64,000 nt of DNA from the NCBI GenBank assembly GCA_025352065.1, contig JANXUC010000179.1, positions 1 to 64,000 on the forward strand. The letters run 5' to 3'. Of this stretch, positions 53,498 through 61,883 are shown piece by piece. Below the pieces are notes generated by a model. It was not told where the DNA came from, did not search any database, and worked only from the letters and a program-made list of their open reading frames with translations. This DNA is from Acidobacteriaceae bacterium. GTDB lineage: Bacteria > Acidobacteriota > Terriglobia > Terriglobales > Acidobacteriaceae. A program made the translations under genes and the position numbers. Within the stretch, counting starts at the first letter, position 1. The number at the start of each line of letters is the position of its first letter.

Positions 53498-53986
53498 CTA
53501 CCCGGGGAGTTTCCGCAGCTCCGCCAGCAGCTCCTCCTTATCCGGCAACGAGTCCAGCGGATAGATCTTTACAAACGCGATCTTCCCATCCGTATCCACA
53601 ATGAATGCGGCGCGTTCACTGATTCCAGGAACCGGCGGCGCGACCCGCAAAATGCCATACTCCGAGGTCGCCCCCGCGTGGGGATAAAAATCCGCGCACA
53701 GCGGAAACTCCATCATTCCAATTTCTTTTTTTTGCCACGCAATGTGGCTGCTGACCGAATCCACGCTAATGTCCAGGACCTGGGCATTCAAGCCGGCGAA
53801 CGTTGCAAGATCCGCGTTCAACGCCGGCAACTGCAGCGCTCAAGTTGGAGTCCAGTCCAGCGGGTGGAACACGATCACGACATTCCTCTTGCCGCGAAAA
53901 TCGCTGAGTCTGACACGATGCTCATGATCGCCAGTACACGCCGCAAGATCGAAATCGGGAGCTTCGTCGCCAACCTGCAAAGACAT
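53498..53986 (-). CDS. Peroxiredoxin with selenocysteine (TGA) at the catalytic position, predicted selenoprotein
   Basis: 162 residues when the TGA at 53842-53840 is read as selenocysteine. The start ATG 53986 has GAGGAA 5 bases upstream. MSLQVGDEAPDFDLAACTGD, then VVIVFHPLDWTPT, is a standard thioredoxin-fold peroxiredoxin N-terminus; the in-frame TGA is residue 49, precisely the Cys of the PxxxTxxC motif. The frame continues intact (ALQLPALNADLATF, VDSVSSHIAWQKKEIGMMEF, the conserved Arg in ERAAFIVD) to the normal end. A nested hairpin with a G-containing apical loop lies 9-38 bases after the TGA, within bacterial SECIS range. A nonsense mutation of TGC/TGT is the alternative. It would reduce peroxides. 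Confidence 0.82.
53812..53842 (-). promoter_or_regulatory. Possible bacterial SECIS element after the in-frame TGA
   Basis: Counting from the base after TGA: CC (13-14), bulged G15, GCGU (16-19), loop UGA (20-22), ACGC (23-26), GG (27-28), with an outer GUUGC/GCAAC pairing (9-13 with 34-38) as alternative. A short stem with G in the apical loop at this distance fits the loose bacterial SECIS pattern. Structure is by eye only. Confidence 0.4.
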
Positions 53987-54014
53987 ACGGATTCCTCAGG
54001 ACCAGAATACTAGA

Positions 54015-54044
54015 ACGTTCGTGTGGAAGCGGAGCTAGCCCCGT
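54015..54044. repeat. Dispersed repeat family D
   Basis: ACGTTCGTGTGGAAGCGGAG followed by CTAGCCCCG, in the 62-bp gap between the cupin and peroxiredoxin genes. Confidence 0.6.
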
Positions 54045-54048
54045 TTTG

Positions 54049-54444
54049 CTAAATTCGATCCAAAACGTCAACCGTACGATCGCCGCGAACGTTGCCGGTG
54101 TTCAATGTCGTCTTCGGCTCCAGCAGCATGATATGCGTTTCTTCGTCGGCGCGGGGTTTATGCTCAACGCCTTTTGGAATAATGATGAACTCTCCCTGAT
54201 GAATGACTACCTCGCGCTGTGCGCCTCCATCGCCCTGCAATCCCATGAACAGGCAGCCCTTCACCACCAGAAACAGTTCATCTTCGTGGTCGTGGTGGTG
54301 CCAGACGAACTCCCCCTGCAGCTTGACCAGCTTCACGTAGGAATCGTTCAGCTCGCCAACGATCTTTGGAGAATAGTGTTCCTGGAAAAGAGAAAACTTG
54401 TCGGCCAGCGAGACTTTCGCCACATCTGTCGTGCTCGTGCTCAT
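54049..54444 (-). CDS. Cupin-domain protein
   Basis: 131 residues from ATG 54444 (MSTSTTDVAKVSLADKFSLF), where a GGAG box sits upstream; the frame continues to 54501 but those codons belong to the divergent promoter region. A single cupin barrel is visible: FVWHHHDHEDELFLVVKGCL holds the motif-1 His residues and Glu, and GEFIIIPKGVEHKPRADEE motif 2 with the final His. A metal-dependent or sugar-binding role is possible. It lies upstream of the predicted selenoperoxiredoxin on the same strand. Confidence 0.85.
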   Translation of the reverse strand: MSTSTTDVAKVSLADKFSLFQEHYSPKIVGELNDSYVKLVKLQGEFVWHHHDHEDELFLVVKGCLFMGLQGDGGAQREVVIHQGEFIIIPKGVEHKPRADEETHIMLLEPKTTLNTGNVRGDRTVDVLDRI

Positions 54445-54494
54445 TGAACTCTCCGAGGGTATGGGTTGTACACTCCCTATGTTATATTTTGGCC

Positions 54495-55070
54495 ATGCCA
54501 AACCTCAATCGCCGCAATCTTCTCTATGCTTTTGGCCTCGCCTCCGTTGCTCCGTTGCTGCCCGCGCAGACTGCCGCGACGGGAAAAGTCTCCGTAGCCA
54601 TGCCCGGAGAGACCCGCTTCTCGTTCTCCACCGCGTCGCAAGCCAAGCTCAGCCCCTGCAAGCTGACCGGCGACGACACGGGCGGCGCGCTCACCGCTTT
54701 TGAGCTCAGCGCACTGCCGCAAACGGGCCCCTACCTCCATGTGCATCACCGCCAGGATGAGTGGTATTACGTTTTATCTGGAGAATTCCTTTTCAAGGCT
54801 GGCGGCGTGGAGCACACGCTACCGACAGGTGCGAGCATCTGGCTGCCGCGCGGCATCCCCCATGTCTGGGCCAACATGGCGACAACGGAGAGCAAATTGA
54901 TCTTAGTGTGCCAGCCTGGCGGGTTTGAGAAATTCTTTGAAGAAATGGGGGCAGCGATGTCGAAAGCGGACGCAGCCAACGCAGAAAAGATCATGTCGGC
55001 TATGTTCACCAAGTATGGAATGGAAATGTTAGGCCCGCCGCTGTTCAAGCCGTTGCGGTCCATGCACTAG
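54495..55070 (+). CDS. Exported cupin-domain protein with twin-arginine-like signal
   Basis: 191 residues from ATG 54495. The N-terminus NRRNLLYAFGLASVAPLLPA resembles a Tat signal (Arg-Arg then a hydrophobic stretch). A cupin barrel follows, with GPYLHVHHRQDEWYYVLSGEFLF (motif 1, His, His, Glu) and ASIWLPRGIPHVWANM (motif 2 His). The C-terminal 50 residues are helical. Similar exported cupins are common in soil bacteria, with unknown substrate. It is divergent from the other cupin gene, with only 50 bp between starts. Confidence 0.85.
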   Translation: MPNLNRRNLLYAFGLASVAPLLPAQTAATGKVSVAMPGETRFSFSTASQAKLSPCKLTGDDTGGALTAFELSALPQTGPYLHVHHRQDEWYYVLSGEFLFKAGGVEHTLPTGASIWLPRGIPHVWANMATTESKLILVCQPGGFEKFFEEMGAAMSKADAANAEKIMSAMFTKYGMEMLGPPLFKPLRSMH

Positions 55071-55085
55071 AGAGCGACCTAGCCG

Positions 55086-55739
55086 CTACTCGCAAAGCGC
55101 CATCGCGCGAACCGGGAACGAAGTTCCCCCACGAATGGCGGGCGGTACCGCAAAAAAACGAAAGCCGCGGTCACCAATCTGCTCCAGTCCACGCAGGTGC
55201 TCCACAACCGGAATGCCAGCGGCAAGCAGAATTGTATGCGCCGGTCGAGAGCGATCCTGCATATTATCGATGTTCGCGCAGTCGATGCCAACGAGTGCGG
55301 TGCCCTCTTTCACCAGAAACTCGCAGGCATCCGCCGTTAGATATGGACCCGATTGGAAGTAACTATCCGAACCCCAACGTGCGACCCATTTCGTAAAAAC
55401 TAATACAGCTTTGCCGCGCAGATCGTTCTTTTGAAACAAGCCCGCACCAATCGGGCCATCTACAGGTGCGGTGATCACCAGGCCTGGCAGGTTCGCGAGT
55501 CGATTCAGCGAGAGGTCAGCTAAATCAACGCCATTCTCGTGGCGATGAAACGGAGCATCCACGTAGGTTCCGGTGTTGCCCCCAAGTTCGTAACTCGCGA
55601 TTTCGAAAGTGGTGCCCGGCGCGTAATGCGCCTGCCGCACGGCATCCGCGCGCGGCAGGAACGTATGAAACTTGGGCACCGGCAAGCCCGGATACGACGG
55701 CATGCCCGGCTCAAGACGATGGCTAAGGTCGAAGATCAT
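55086..55739 (-). CDS. Cyclase-family metal-dependent hydrolase (kynurenine-formamidase-like)
   Basis: 217 residues. The cyclase (PF04199-type) pattern is clear: MIFDLSHRLEPGMPSYPG at the N-terminus, GGNTGTYVDAPFHRHENG with the metal-binding Asp and His residues, and VVEHLRGLEQIGDRGFRFFAVPPAIRGGTSFPVRA at the C-terminus. Members hydrolyse amides or cyclic compounds, including N-formylkynurenine; no kynurenine-pathway genes are nearby, so the substrate is open. It starts 9 bp after the gyrA stop and is probably transcribed with gyrA. Confidence 0.88.
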   Translation of the reverse strand: MIFDLSHRLEPGMPSYPGLPVPKFHTFLPRADAVRQAHYAPGTTFEIASYELGGNTGTYVDAPFHRHENGVDLADLSLNRLANLPGLVITAPVDGPIGAGLFQKNDLRGKAVLVFTKWVARWGSDSYFQSGPYLTADACEFLVKEGTALVGIDCANIDNMQDRSRPAHTILLAAGIPVVEHLRGLEQIGDRGFRFFAVPPAIRGGTSFPVRAMALCE

Positions 55740-55748
55740 AGACTTAGC

Positions 55749-58400
55749 CTACTGCAGCAGCAACCCTTCCCCGTTCCCGCTCGGCTCTTCCGGAGCGATC
55801 AGCGAGGTTGCCGCTACCTTATCTCCGGCTTCCAGATGCAGCAGGCGCACGCCTTGCGTCGAGCGGCCAGCCTCGCGAATCTGTTTCGTTTCCGTGCGAA
55901 TGATCTTTCCATATTGGCTGATGATCATCACGTCGGAATCTTCCGAGACTTGCGAAATGCTGACAACCTTACCGTTGCGCTCCGTCGTCTTCACGTTTCG
56001 GACGCCTTTGCCGCCGCGTGATTGCAAGCGATACTCATCTGCGGGAGTGCGCTTGCCGTAGCCATTTTCAGTCACGGAAAGGATCAGCGTGCCCTTGGGC
56101 GCGATGATCACGCCGTTTGCATCTTCTTTCTTCTTGTCTTTTTCTTTGCCCATCTGCGCCGCGCCCGGTTTCGGCGTGATGGCCATGCCGACAATGTAAT
56201 CGCCCTTTTCGAGGTCCATACCGCGTACGCCATAGGCTTGTCGGCCCATGGAGCGAACGTCATCCTCGCTAAAGCGAATCGCCTGCCCTTCGTGCGACGC
56301 CAGGAAAATGATCTGCTTGCCGTCGGTCAGCGACGCCGCTACCAGTTCGTCGTCCGTATCGATACCGATAGCCATAATGCCGCGCTGCATTACGTGGGAG
56401 AAGTCTTTCAGTTCGGTCTTCTTCACGGTAGCCTTGCGCGTGGCGAAGAAGACGTGTTTACCTTCTTCTTCCAAATTGCGAACAGGCAGGAATGCGCGAA
56501 CGCTTTCCCCGGCCTGCAATCCAACCAGGTTGCCAATGTGCTTGCCCTTGCCAGCGGCGCCTACATCGGGGACTTCATATACCTTGAGCCAGTAAACGCG
56601 CCCGATGTTGGTGAAGATCAAAATGTAAGCATGCGTCGAAGCGATGAAGAGATGCTCGACAAAGTCCTCGTCGCGCGTCTTCATGCCTGTTCGCCCTGTG
56701 CCGCCGCGGCGTTGCTGACGGTAGGTCGTGATCGGTGTCCGCTTTAGATAGCCGGAGTGGCTGACCGTGACCGCAACCTGCTCGTCGGCGATCAAGTCTT
56801 CCAACATGATTTCCGCCGCTTCATCTTCGATCACCGTGCGGCGCGCATCGCCGTAGAGCTTCTTCACCTCTTCCAGCTCTTTTACAATCACGCTGCGTAG
56901 CTTCTTTTCCGATCCCAGAATAGATTGGTACTCGGCAATCCGCTCCCTGGTTTCCGCCAACTCTTTCGAAATTTCGTCGATCGAGAGCCTGGTCAAGCGG
57001 TGCAGTTGCAGTTCCAGAATCGCATCAGCCTGCCTGATCGAGAATGGCTTCTCCGGGTCGACCTTAGGAGCGCGGCCAGAAGTATTGATGTCAATCTTTT
57101 TCCCCGCAAAGTACGTAACCAAATTTTCGCGCGCATCCAAACGGTTGGCGCTGCCACGAATAATCGCGATCACATTGTCGAGGTGATCGAGCGCCGTGAG
57201 GTAGCCTTCCAGGATGTGCTCGCGATCCTGCGCTTTGGCCAGCAAGTATGCGGTGCGCCGACGAATGACATCCGCGCGGTGATGCAGGAAGTGGTTGATG
57301 GCCTCGATCAAGCCCATTTCCTTGGGCTGCTTGTTCACTACCGCCAGGAAAATCATGCTGTAGCTTTCTTGCATCGAGGTGTGCTTAAAGAGCTGGTTTA
57401 GCACAATTTGCGGCTCTGCGCCTCGCTTCAATTCGATTACGATACGCATGCCGTCGCGATCGCTTTCATCGCGAATGTCGGAAATATCGTCGACCACTTT
57501 GTCGTTCACCAGCGCGGCAATGCGTTCAATCAGGCGAGCCTTATTCACCTGATACGGAATCTCCGTAACGATGATTGCCTGTTTCTCTTTCGTAACATAT
57601 TCAATGGCAGCCTTGGCGCGCATCATAAAGCGCCCGCGGCCCGTGCGATAAGCTTCGGCAATGCCACTGCGTCCGTGAATAATCCCAGCCGTCGGGAAGT
57701 CCGGCCCCTTCACAATCTGCAAAATTTCCATCAACGTCGTCGCCGGATTGTTCACCAGCGTGATGGCTGCATTCACAATTTCGGTCAAATTATGCGGCGG
57801 AATTTTCGTCGCCATACCCACCGCGATGCCGTCCGAACCATTCACCAGCAAATTCGGAATGCGTGTCGGCAAAACGTCCGGCTCAACTTCGTTGCCGTCA
57901 TAGTTCGGACTAAAGTCGACCGTCTCTTTATCCAGATCTTCCAGCAGCGCGGACGCCACACGCGTCAGGCGAGCTTCCGTGTAACGATCTGCCGCCGGAG
58001 GATCGCCATCCACAGAACCAAAATTCCCTTGCCCATCCACCAACGGATAGCGCATGGCAAACGGCTGCGCCAACCGCACCAGCGCGTCATACACGGCCAA
58101 ATTGCCGTGCGGATGGTACTTACCCATCACGTCTCCGACGATCCTGGCGCACTTACGCGTAGATTTATTCGGAGCCAGCCCCATCTGCTGCATCGTGTAC
58201 AGAATGCGGCGATGCACCGGCTTCAACCCGTCGCGCACATCAGGCAGCGCGCGCCCAATAATCACCGACATCGAGTAGTCGAGATATGACCGCCGCATCT
58301 CGTCTTCAATGTTGATCGGAACAATATTCGCAGCGCCGGGAACACCCGAGTCGCCGGGGGGAGGAGTCAAAGGAAGTTCAGGATTCTTGTCGTCAGCCAT
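55749..58400 (-). CDS. gyrA: DNA gyrase subunit A
   Basis: 883 residues of the ATP-dependent type II topoisomerase that introduces negative supercoils. The N-terminus ([37 protein letters not shown]), the catalytic Tyr140 in [10 protein letters not shown], and the GyrA-box QQRRGGTG with six-bladed C-terminal pinwheel are present. In the quinolone-determining helix [16 protein letters not shown]. coli positions Asp82 and Ser83 correspond to Asn100 and Leu101 here; Asp87 is conserved as Asp105. gyrB is not in the window. The cyclase-family gene follows closely. Confidence 0.97.
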   Translation of the reverse strand: MADDKNPELPLTPPPGDSGVPGAANIVPINIEDEMRRSYLDYSMSVIIGRALPDVRDGLKPVHRRILYTMQQMGLAPNKSTRKCARIVGDVMGKYHPHGNLAVYDALVRLAQPFAMRYPLVDGQGNFGSVDGDPPAADRYTEARLTRVASALLEDLDKETVDFSPNYDGNEVEPDVLPTRIPNLLVNGSDGIAVGMATKIPPHNLTEIVNAAITLVNNPATTLMEILQIVKGPDFPTAGIIHGRSGIAEAYRTGRGRFMMRAKAAIEYVTKEKQAIIVTEIPYQVNKARLIERIAALVNDKVVDDISDIRDESDRDGMRIVIELKRGAEPQIVLNQLFKHTSMQESYSMIFLAVVNKQPKEMGLIEAINHFLHHRADVIRRRTAYLLAKAQDREHILEGYLTALDHLDNVIAIIRGSANRLDARENLVTYFAGKKIDINTSGRAPKVDPEKPFSIRQADAILELQLHRLTRLSIDEISKELAETRERIAEYQSILGSEKKLRSVIVKELEEVKKLYGDARRTVIEDEAAEIMLEDLIADEQVAVTVSHSGYLKRTPITTYRQQRRGGTGRTGMKTRDEDFVEHLFIASTHAYILIFTNIGRVYWLKVYEVPDVGAAGKGKHIGNLVGLQAGESVRAFLPVRNLEEEGKHVFFATRKATVKKTELKDFSHVMQRGIMAIGIDTDDELVAASLTDGKQIIFLASHEGQAIRFSEDDVRSMGRQAYGVRGMDLEKGDYIVGMAITPKPGAAQMGKEKDKKKEDANGVIIAPKGTLILSVTENGYGKRTPADEYRLQSRGGKGVRNVKTTERNGKVVSISQVSEDSDVMIISQYGKIIRTETKQIREAGRSTQGVRLLHLEAGDKVAATSLIAPEEPSGNGEGLLLQ

Positions 58401-58777
58401 GGTTGGTCAGTAAGCCTTTGTGGTGAGTTCTTCGGGAGTTGCCAAGCAACTCTACCGTTCGCCATTCGCTTGTTGTCAGCTCTCTAGATCCGCTTGTCAT
58501 TCCGAACGGTTTTATCGTGAGGAATCTGCTATTTCTCCGCCAGTTTCGCAGCCCCGCCAAATTCGATAAATAGCTGCATTTACAGGTGGTTAGTCGCTGT
58601 TCAGACTGGTTAAATTATACCACGTTAAAGGGGTACCGAACTGCGGATGAAGCTCCAGTAGCAGGTTATGCCTACCCACATCCGGGCAGAGAGGCGAGGT
58701 AAGCCCCAATTCGCTTTTTGTTCCATAGCACAGAAGTGGCTTATCAAAAGTTGAATGAGGTGCTAGGTTTGGGTGCC
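58401..58777. other. Gap between gyrA start and secreted coiled-coil gene
   Basis: Holds the gyrA leader, an inverted family A repeat (58494-58530) and an AT-richer stretch (58560-58630) that may include promoters for both divergent genes. No reading frame here looks real. Confidence 0.55.
58494..58530 (-). repeat. Dispersed repeat family A
   Basis: Inverted copy TTGTCATTCCGAACGG then TTTTATCGTGAGGAATCTGC upstream of gyrA, nearly the same as 23476-23510. Confidence 0.75.
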
Positions 58778-59341
58778 ATGAAATTTCTTCTAATTCTGCT
58801 CCTCGCTGCAGTGGGCTTTGCCCAAACCGCAACGGCCAAAACGAAAGTTCCTGTCCAGTCAACTGTGAAAACACAACTCGTCGCCGAGAAGAAGCGCGCT
58901 GACGACGCAACGCGGTCTCTTGCCGAAGCGCTGTCCGCATGGCGTCAAACTCTCGATGCAAAAATTAAGCTCATCGATGAAAATGTTGCTTTGGAGAAGA
59001 AGAACGAAGAGTTAGATAAGAAGAGTTCTGAGATTCGCGCATCGGCGCTGGAGGTCGTAAATTTTACAACAAAGCTCAATGAGGAATACACGAAGCTGCT
59101 GACAGATCACACCGCACTGGTGGATCGGTATAATTCGGTCCTTGAGGCTGGGAATCGTCAAGCACAACTGGCTAATGAACGGCTCGCGCGACAACAACGG
59201 TTTAATAATGCGCTCGCCCTCTACAGTTTGATGCCTAAGTATCAGGCTCCCCCTTTGCAGATATATGCACCGCCGCCCGCACTCGTGATGAATTGCACGT
59301 CGAATACGCTCGGCCAAACCGTCTACACGAACTGCCACTGA
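58778..59341 (+). CDS. Secreted coiled-coil protein of unknown function
   Basis: 187 residues from ATG 58778, the start of a good signal peptide (MKFLLILLLAAVGFAQ). The mature protein is mostly one charged helical coiled coil (about 40-150), then a Pro-rich end with two Cys residues (about 179 and 186) that could form a disulfide. No family is recognised. An earlier in-frame ATG at 58718 adds residues before the signal and is less likely. Confidence 0.7.
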   Translation: MKFLLILLLAAVGFAQTATAKTKVPVQSTVKTQLVAEKKRADDATRSLAEALSAWRQTLDAKIKLIDENVALEKKNEELDKKSSEIRASALEVVNFTTKLNEEYTKLLTDHTALVDRYNSVLEAGNRQAQLANERLARQQRFNNALALYSLMPKYQAPPLQIYAPPPALVMNCTSNTLGQTVYTNCH

Positions 59342-59399
59342 GTTCATCGCTTGGCTATCATTAGCAGAGCGCGATTTACTCATGCTGGACGATAATCCG

Positions 59400-59490
59400 C
59401 CCAATCCCGACGGCCTTCCCACCATATCCTCGAAGATTTTCTCCAGCCCCAGTCCGGCGCTGCCAAAGGTCAGCGGCGGCGGCGATTGAG
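59400..59490 (-). pseudogene. Remnant of an amidase 3' end
   Basis: The minus strand encodes FGSAGLGLEKIFEDMVGRPSGL, matching the last 25 residues of the intact amidase downstream (LGSAGLALEKIFAVVGERPAGF). Nothing upstream of this in the frame resembles the amidase. Together with the regulator remnant at 59717 it marks a decayed second copy of the regulator-amidase pair. Confidence 0.65.
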
Positions 59491-59716
59491 CTTCCCGTGC
59501 CAGCGAAGTTTCGGTATGGAACAGCGTTGCACCGAGGATTTTCCGGCAACTTCTAGGGGTGAGGGGCACGGGGTGTTCGTCAACAATGATCTCTCGCGGT
59601 CAGGCGGGTATTCCGTGCGAAAGGCTATGGGTTCTACTGGATTGGCATTCGTCCGCCGCCAGTGCCCCCGAAATCCAGGCGATAGCGGCGAGTCCCAGCT
59701 GACTCCGTGATAGTGC
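59491..59716. other. Degenerate spacer between the two pseudogene fragments
   Basis: No intact gene. On the minus strand a signal-peptide-like segment (SQLGLAAIAWISGALAADE, near 59640-59700) is followed soon by a stop; it may be the wreck of an exported amidase N-terminus or another secreted protein. Confidence 0.4.
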
Positions 59717-59947
59717 TACAGCAATCCCAGATGGTCCGGATACTTGACCTGCAAAGAGCTCACCAAGACTTCAAATTCGGGGAGGCCTCGCAGATTCTGG
59801 AGGCACGGGTCTTTCATGAAAAGCGGCCAGCACGCGAGTCCGGTGCTCACGCTGCGCTCCAGCCATTCAAAGGCTGGGGCTGGTTGTTGCAGCACGGCGA
59901 GGATACATGCGATTTGATAGTAGGTATGGTGCGCATGTCCAAAAGAT
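59717..59947 (-). pseudogene. Remnant of the CadC-like regulator 3' end
   Basis: This piece translates to about 76 residues closely matching the C-terminus of the intact regulator (61884-63692): AHHTYYQIACILAVL, AFEWLERSVSTG-ACWPLF, DPCLQNLR-LPEFE-LVSSLQ-KYPDHLGLL and a TAG stop. It has no internal stop in that frame but lacks the rest of the gene. It is a truncated duplicate, 23 bp from the intact amidase. Confidence 0.85.
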
Positions 59948-59969
59948 TTGTGTTTCCCGAGCTACCTTC

Positions 59970-61847
59970 CTAGAACCCCGCCGGCCTCTCCCCCACCACC
60001 GCAAAGATTTTCTCCAGCGCCAGCCCCGCGCTGCCGAGGGTTCCTTCGTCGAACAGCCGTCCGATCAGCGTGACGCCGTGCGGCACGCGGCGTGGCGGCG
60101 AGAACCTGGGTAAAGGATGCTGCGGGTCGGGCGCCCAATCGCTGCGGGCTTGCGCGACTTCTACGAAGCCAGCGCGCAGCGTGAGTGACGGGTGTCCGGT
60201 GAAGTTGCTGATGACGAGCATTTCGTCACGCAGGGACGGCACCAGCAGCAGATCGACTTCGGAGAAGAGGCGCGCCATCTCCTCGGCAACCTTGCGGCGG
60301 AGGCGGTCGGCTTGCACGAAATCGACGGCTGACAAGAAGCGCGCCTGGCGAAAGATGTTGGGCCACGCATCGGAGACCTGCGCCTTGAGTTGGTCGACGC
60401 CTCCGCTGAGCGTCAAATCTTCGAAGGCCGCAGCGCCTTCCGCGAAAAGGATAATGTTGAGCGAATCGTAAGGCCAATCCGGGAGCGAGACTTCGACTGG
60501 GTGCATCCCTACTGTTTCCAATGACTTAAGTGCGGCGCGGTCGACTTCCGTGGCGGGAGCTTTCTGCATCCATTTGGGAAAGTAACCAACTCGGAGGCCC
60601 TTTACACTGGAATTTGCATTGAAGTCTACATATGTAGAGTTAGCCCGATTTTGCGCGGTATTTTCGCTAAATCCATCACCCTCAAAATGACTCTGCATGC
60701 TCGCCAAGTCGCCAACTTCAGGCCCTGCAATGACTTGCAGCACTAATAGCGTATCTTCCACAGAACGTGCCATAGGCCCAAGTTTGTCGAGCGACCAGCA
60801 AAGCGTCATGGCGCCACTTCGAGGCACGCGACCGAAGGTTGGTCGCAAACCTGTCACTCCGCAGCGCATCGAGGGGCTAATAATACTGCCCCCGGTTTCG
60901 CTGCCGATGGAGAACCCTACGAGGCCTGCCGCAGTGGCAGAGCCGGGGCCAGCGCTGGAGCCTGAAGAGCCTTCTTCCAGCAGCCAGGGATTCATGGTCT
61001 GGCCGCCAAACCAGATGTCGTTGAGTGCCAGCGCACCCAGGCTAAGTTTCGCGATGAGAACGGCTCCCGCCTCGTTGAGTCTCTTGACCACCGCCGAATC
61101 TTCTTTTGGAACGCGATTGCGAAACGGCTCCGCACCGTAGGTTGTGGGAATGCCGGCGGTATCAAGTAGATCTTTGACGCCGAAAGGAATCCCATGCAGT
61201 GGGCCGCGATATTTCCCCGCCGCAATTTCCGCGTCGGCTTTCCTGGCCTGCTCCAGTGCGTGATCGGAGGTCAGCGTGATGACGCAGCGCAGCTTGGAAT
61301 CGAATTGCTGGATGCGCTGGAGGTAAATCTGCGTGAGCCGGGTGGAAGTGAGCTTGCGCTGCTCGATCCACCGCGAGAGTTTGGTTACAGGCGCGAAAGC
61401 GATGTCGGTGTCACTGGTTGGCAGCGGGCCGGGATCGGCCTTGCTGCGGACGAAGCGGTGGAGCCCATCCTTCGGCTTGGGATGCGCCCGTTTCACATTC
61501 GGCAGCACGGGATTCCACTGCGTCGCGGGAGCCAGCGTCGATTCGAGTTCCACTTTGCGCGGCCCGGTGCGCCGTTCGTACAGCGCAGCCATATTCGGAC
61601 GCCAGCTGTTTGCCGCGACCGCGACATCGCTGTCGGACATTTTGATCTGCACCAGCTTTTCCGCCTCTTCAATGGTTGAAGGGAAGATTTCTGGGCCAAC
61701 TAGCGGCCCGGTGCCGAATGCCGTTGGCGCGCCCGCAACCTCGAGCTGTTGAGGTTGCGGATCTTGCGCGAAAACCTTAGTCGCGACAGCGGCTCCGACT
61801 AAGCTGGCGGTTGTGACACATAGAAAATCCCTGCGCGAATTCTTCAT
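59970..61847 (-). CDS. Exported amidase-signature family protein
   Basis: 625 residues. A twin-arginine signal (KNSRRDFLCVTTASLVGAAVA, about 1-27) marks export by the Tat system. About 150 residues of unknown region precede the amidase-signature domain (about 155-620), whose Ser-Ser-Lys triad is visible: Lys225 in PFGVKDLLDTAG, Ser298 in GSSGSSAGPGSATAAG and Ser321 in GSETGGSI. It probably hydrolyses an amide such as a peptide or cyclic amide in the periplasm. It sits 36 bp after the CadC-like regulator gene on the same strand. Confidence 0.9.
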   Translation of the reverse strand: MKNSRRDFLCVTTASLVGAAVATKVFAQDPQPQQLEVAGAPTAFGTGPLVGPEIFPSTIEEAEKLVQIKMSDSDVAVAANSWRPNMAALYERRTGPRKVELESTLAPATQWNPVLPNVKRAHPKPKDGLHRFVRSKADPGPLPTSDTDIAFAPVTKLSRWIEQRKLTSTRLTQIYLQRIQQFDSKLRCVITLTSDHALEQARKADAEIAAGKYRGPLHGIPFGVKDLLDTAGIPTTYGAEPFRNRVPKEDSAVVKRLNEAGAVLIAKLSLGALALNDIWFGGQTMNPWLLEEGSSGSSAGPGSATAAGLVGFSIGSETGGSIISPSMRCGVTGLRPTFGRVPRSGAMTLCWSLDKLGPMARSVEDTLLVLQVIAGPEVGDLASMQSHFEGDGFSENTAQNRANSTYVDFNANSSVKGLRVGYFPKWMQKAPATEVDRAALKSLETVGMHPVEVSLPDWPYDSLNIILFAEGAAAFEDLTLSGGVDQLKAQVSDAWPNIFRQARFLSAVDFVQADRLRRKVAEEMARLFSEVDLLLVPSLRDEMLVISNFTGHPSLTLRAGFVEVAQARSDWAPDPQHPLPRFSPPRRVPHGVTLIGRLFDEGTLGSAGLALEKIFAVVGERPAGF

Positions 61848-61883
61848 AGCTCGTCAATCCCTCTTGAAAGCATTGTAGCCAAC

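Noticed and set aside
53498-53830. A separate 110-residue peroxiredoxin-like gene starting at TTG 53830
   Set aside because: The sequence before it, in the same frame across one TGA, encodes the missing peroxiredoxin N-terminus with its own ribosome-binding site; one gene with Sec explains both parts.
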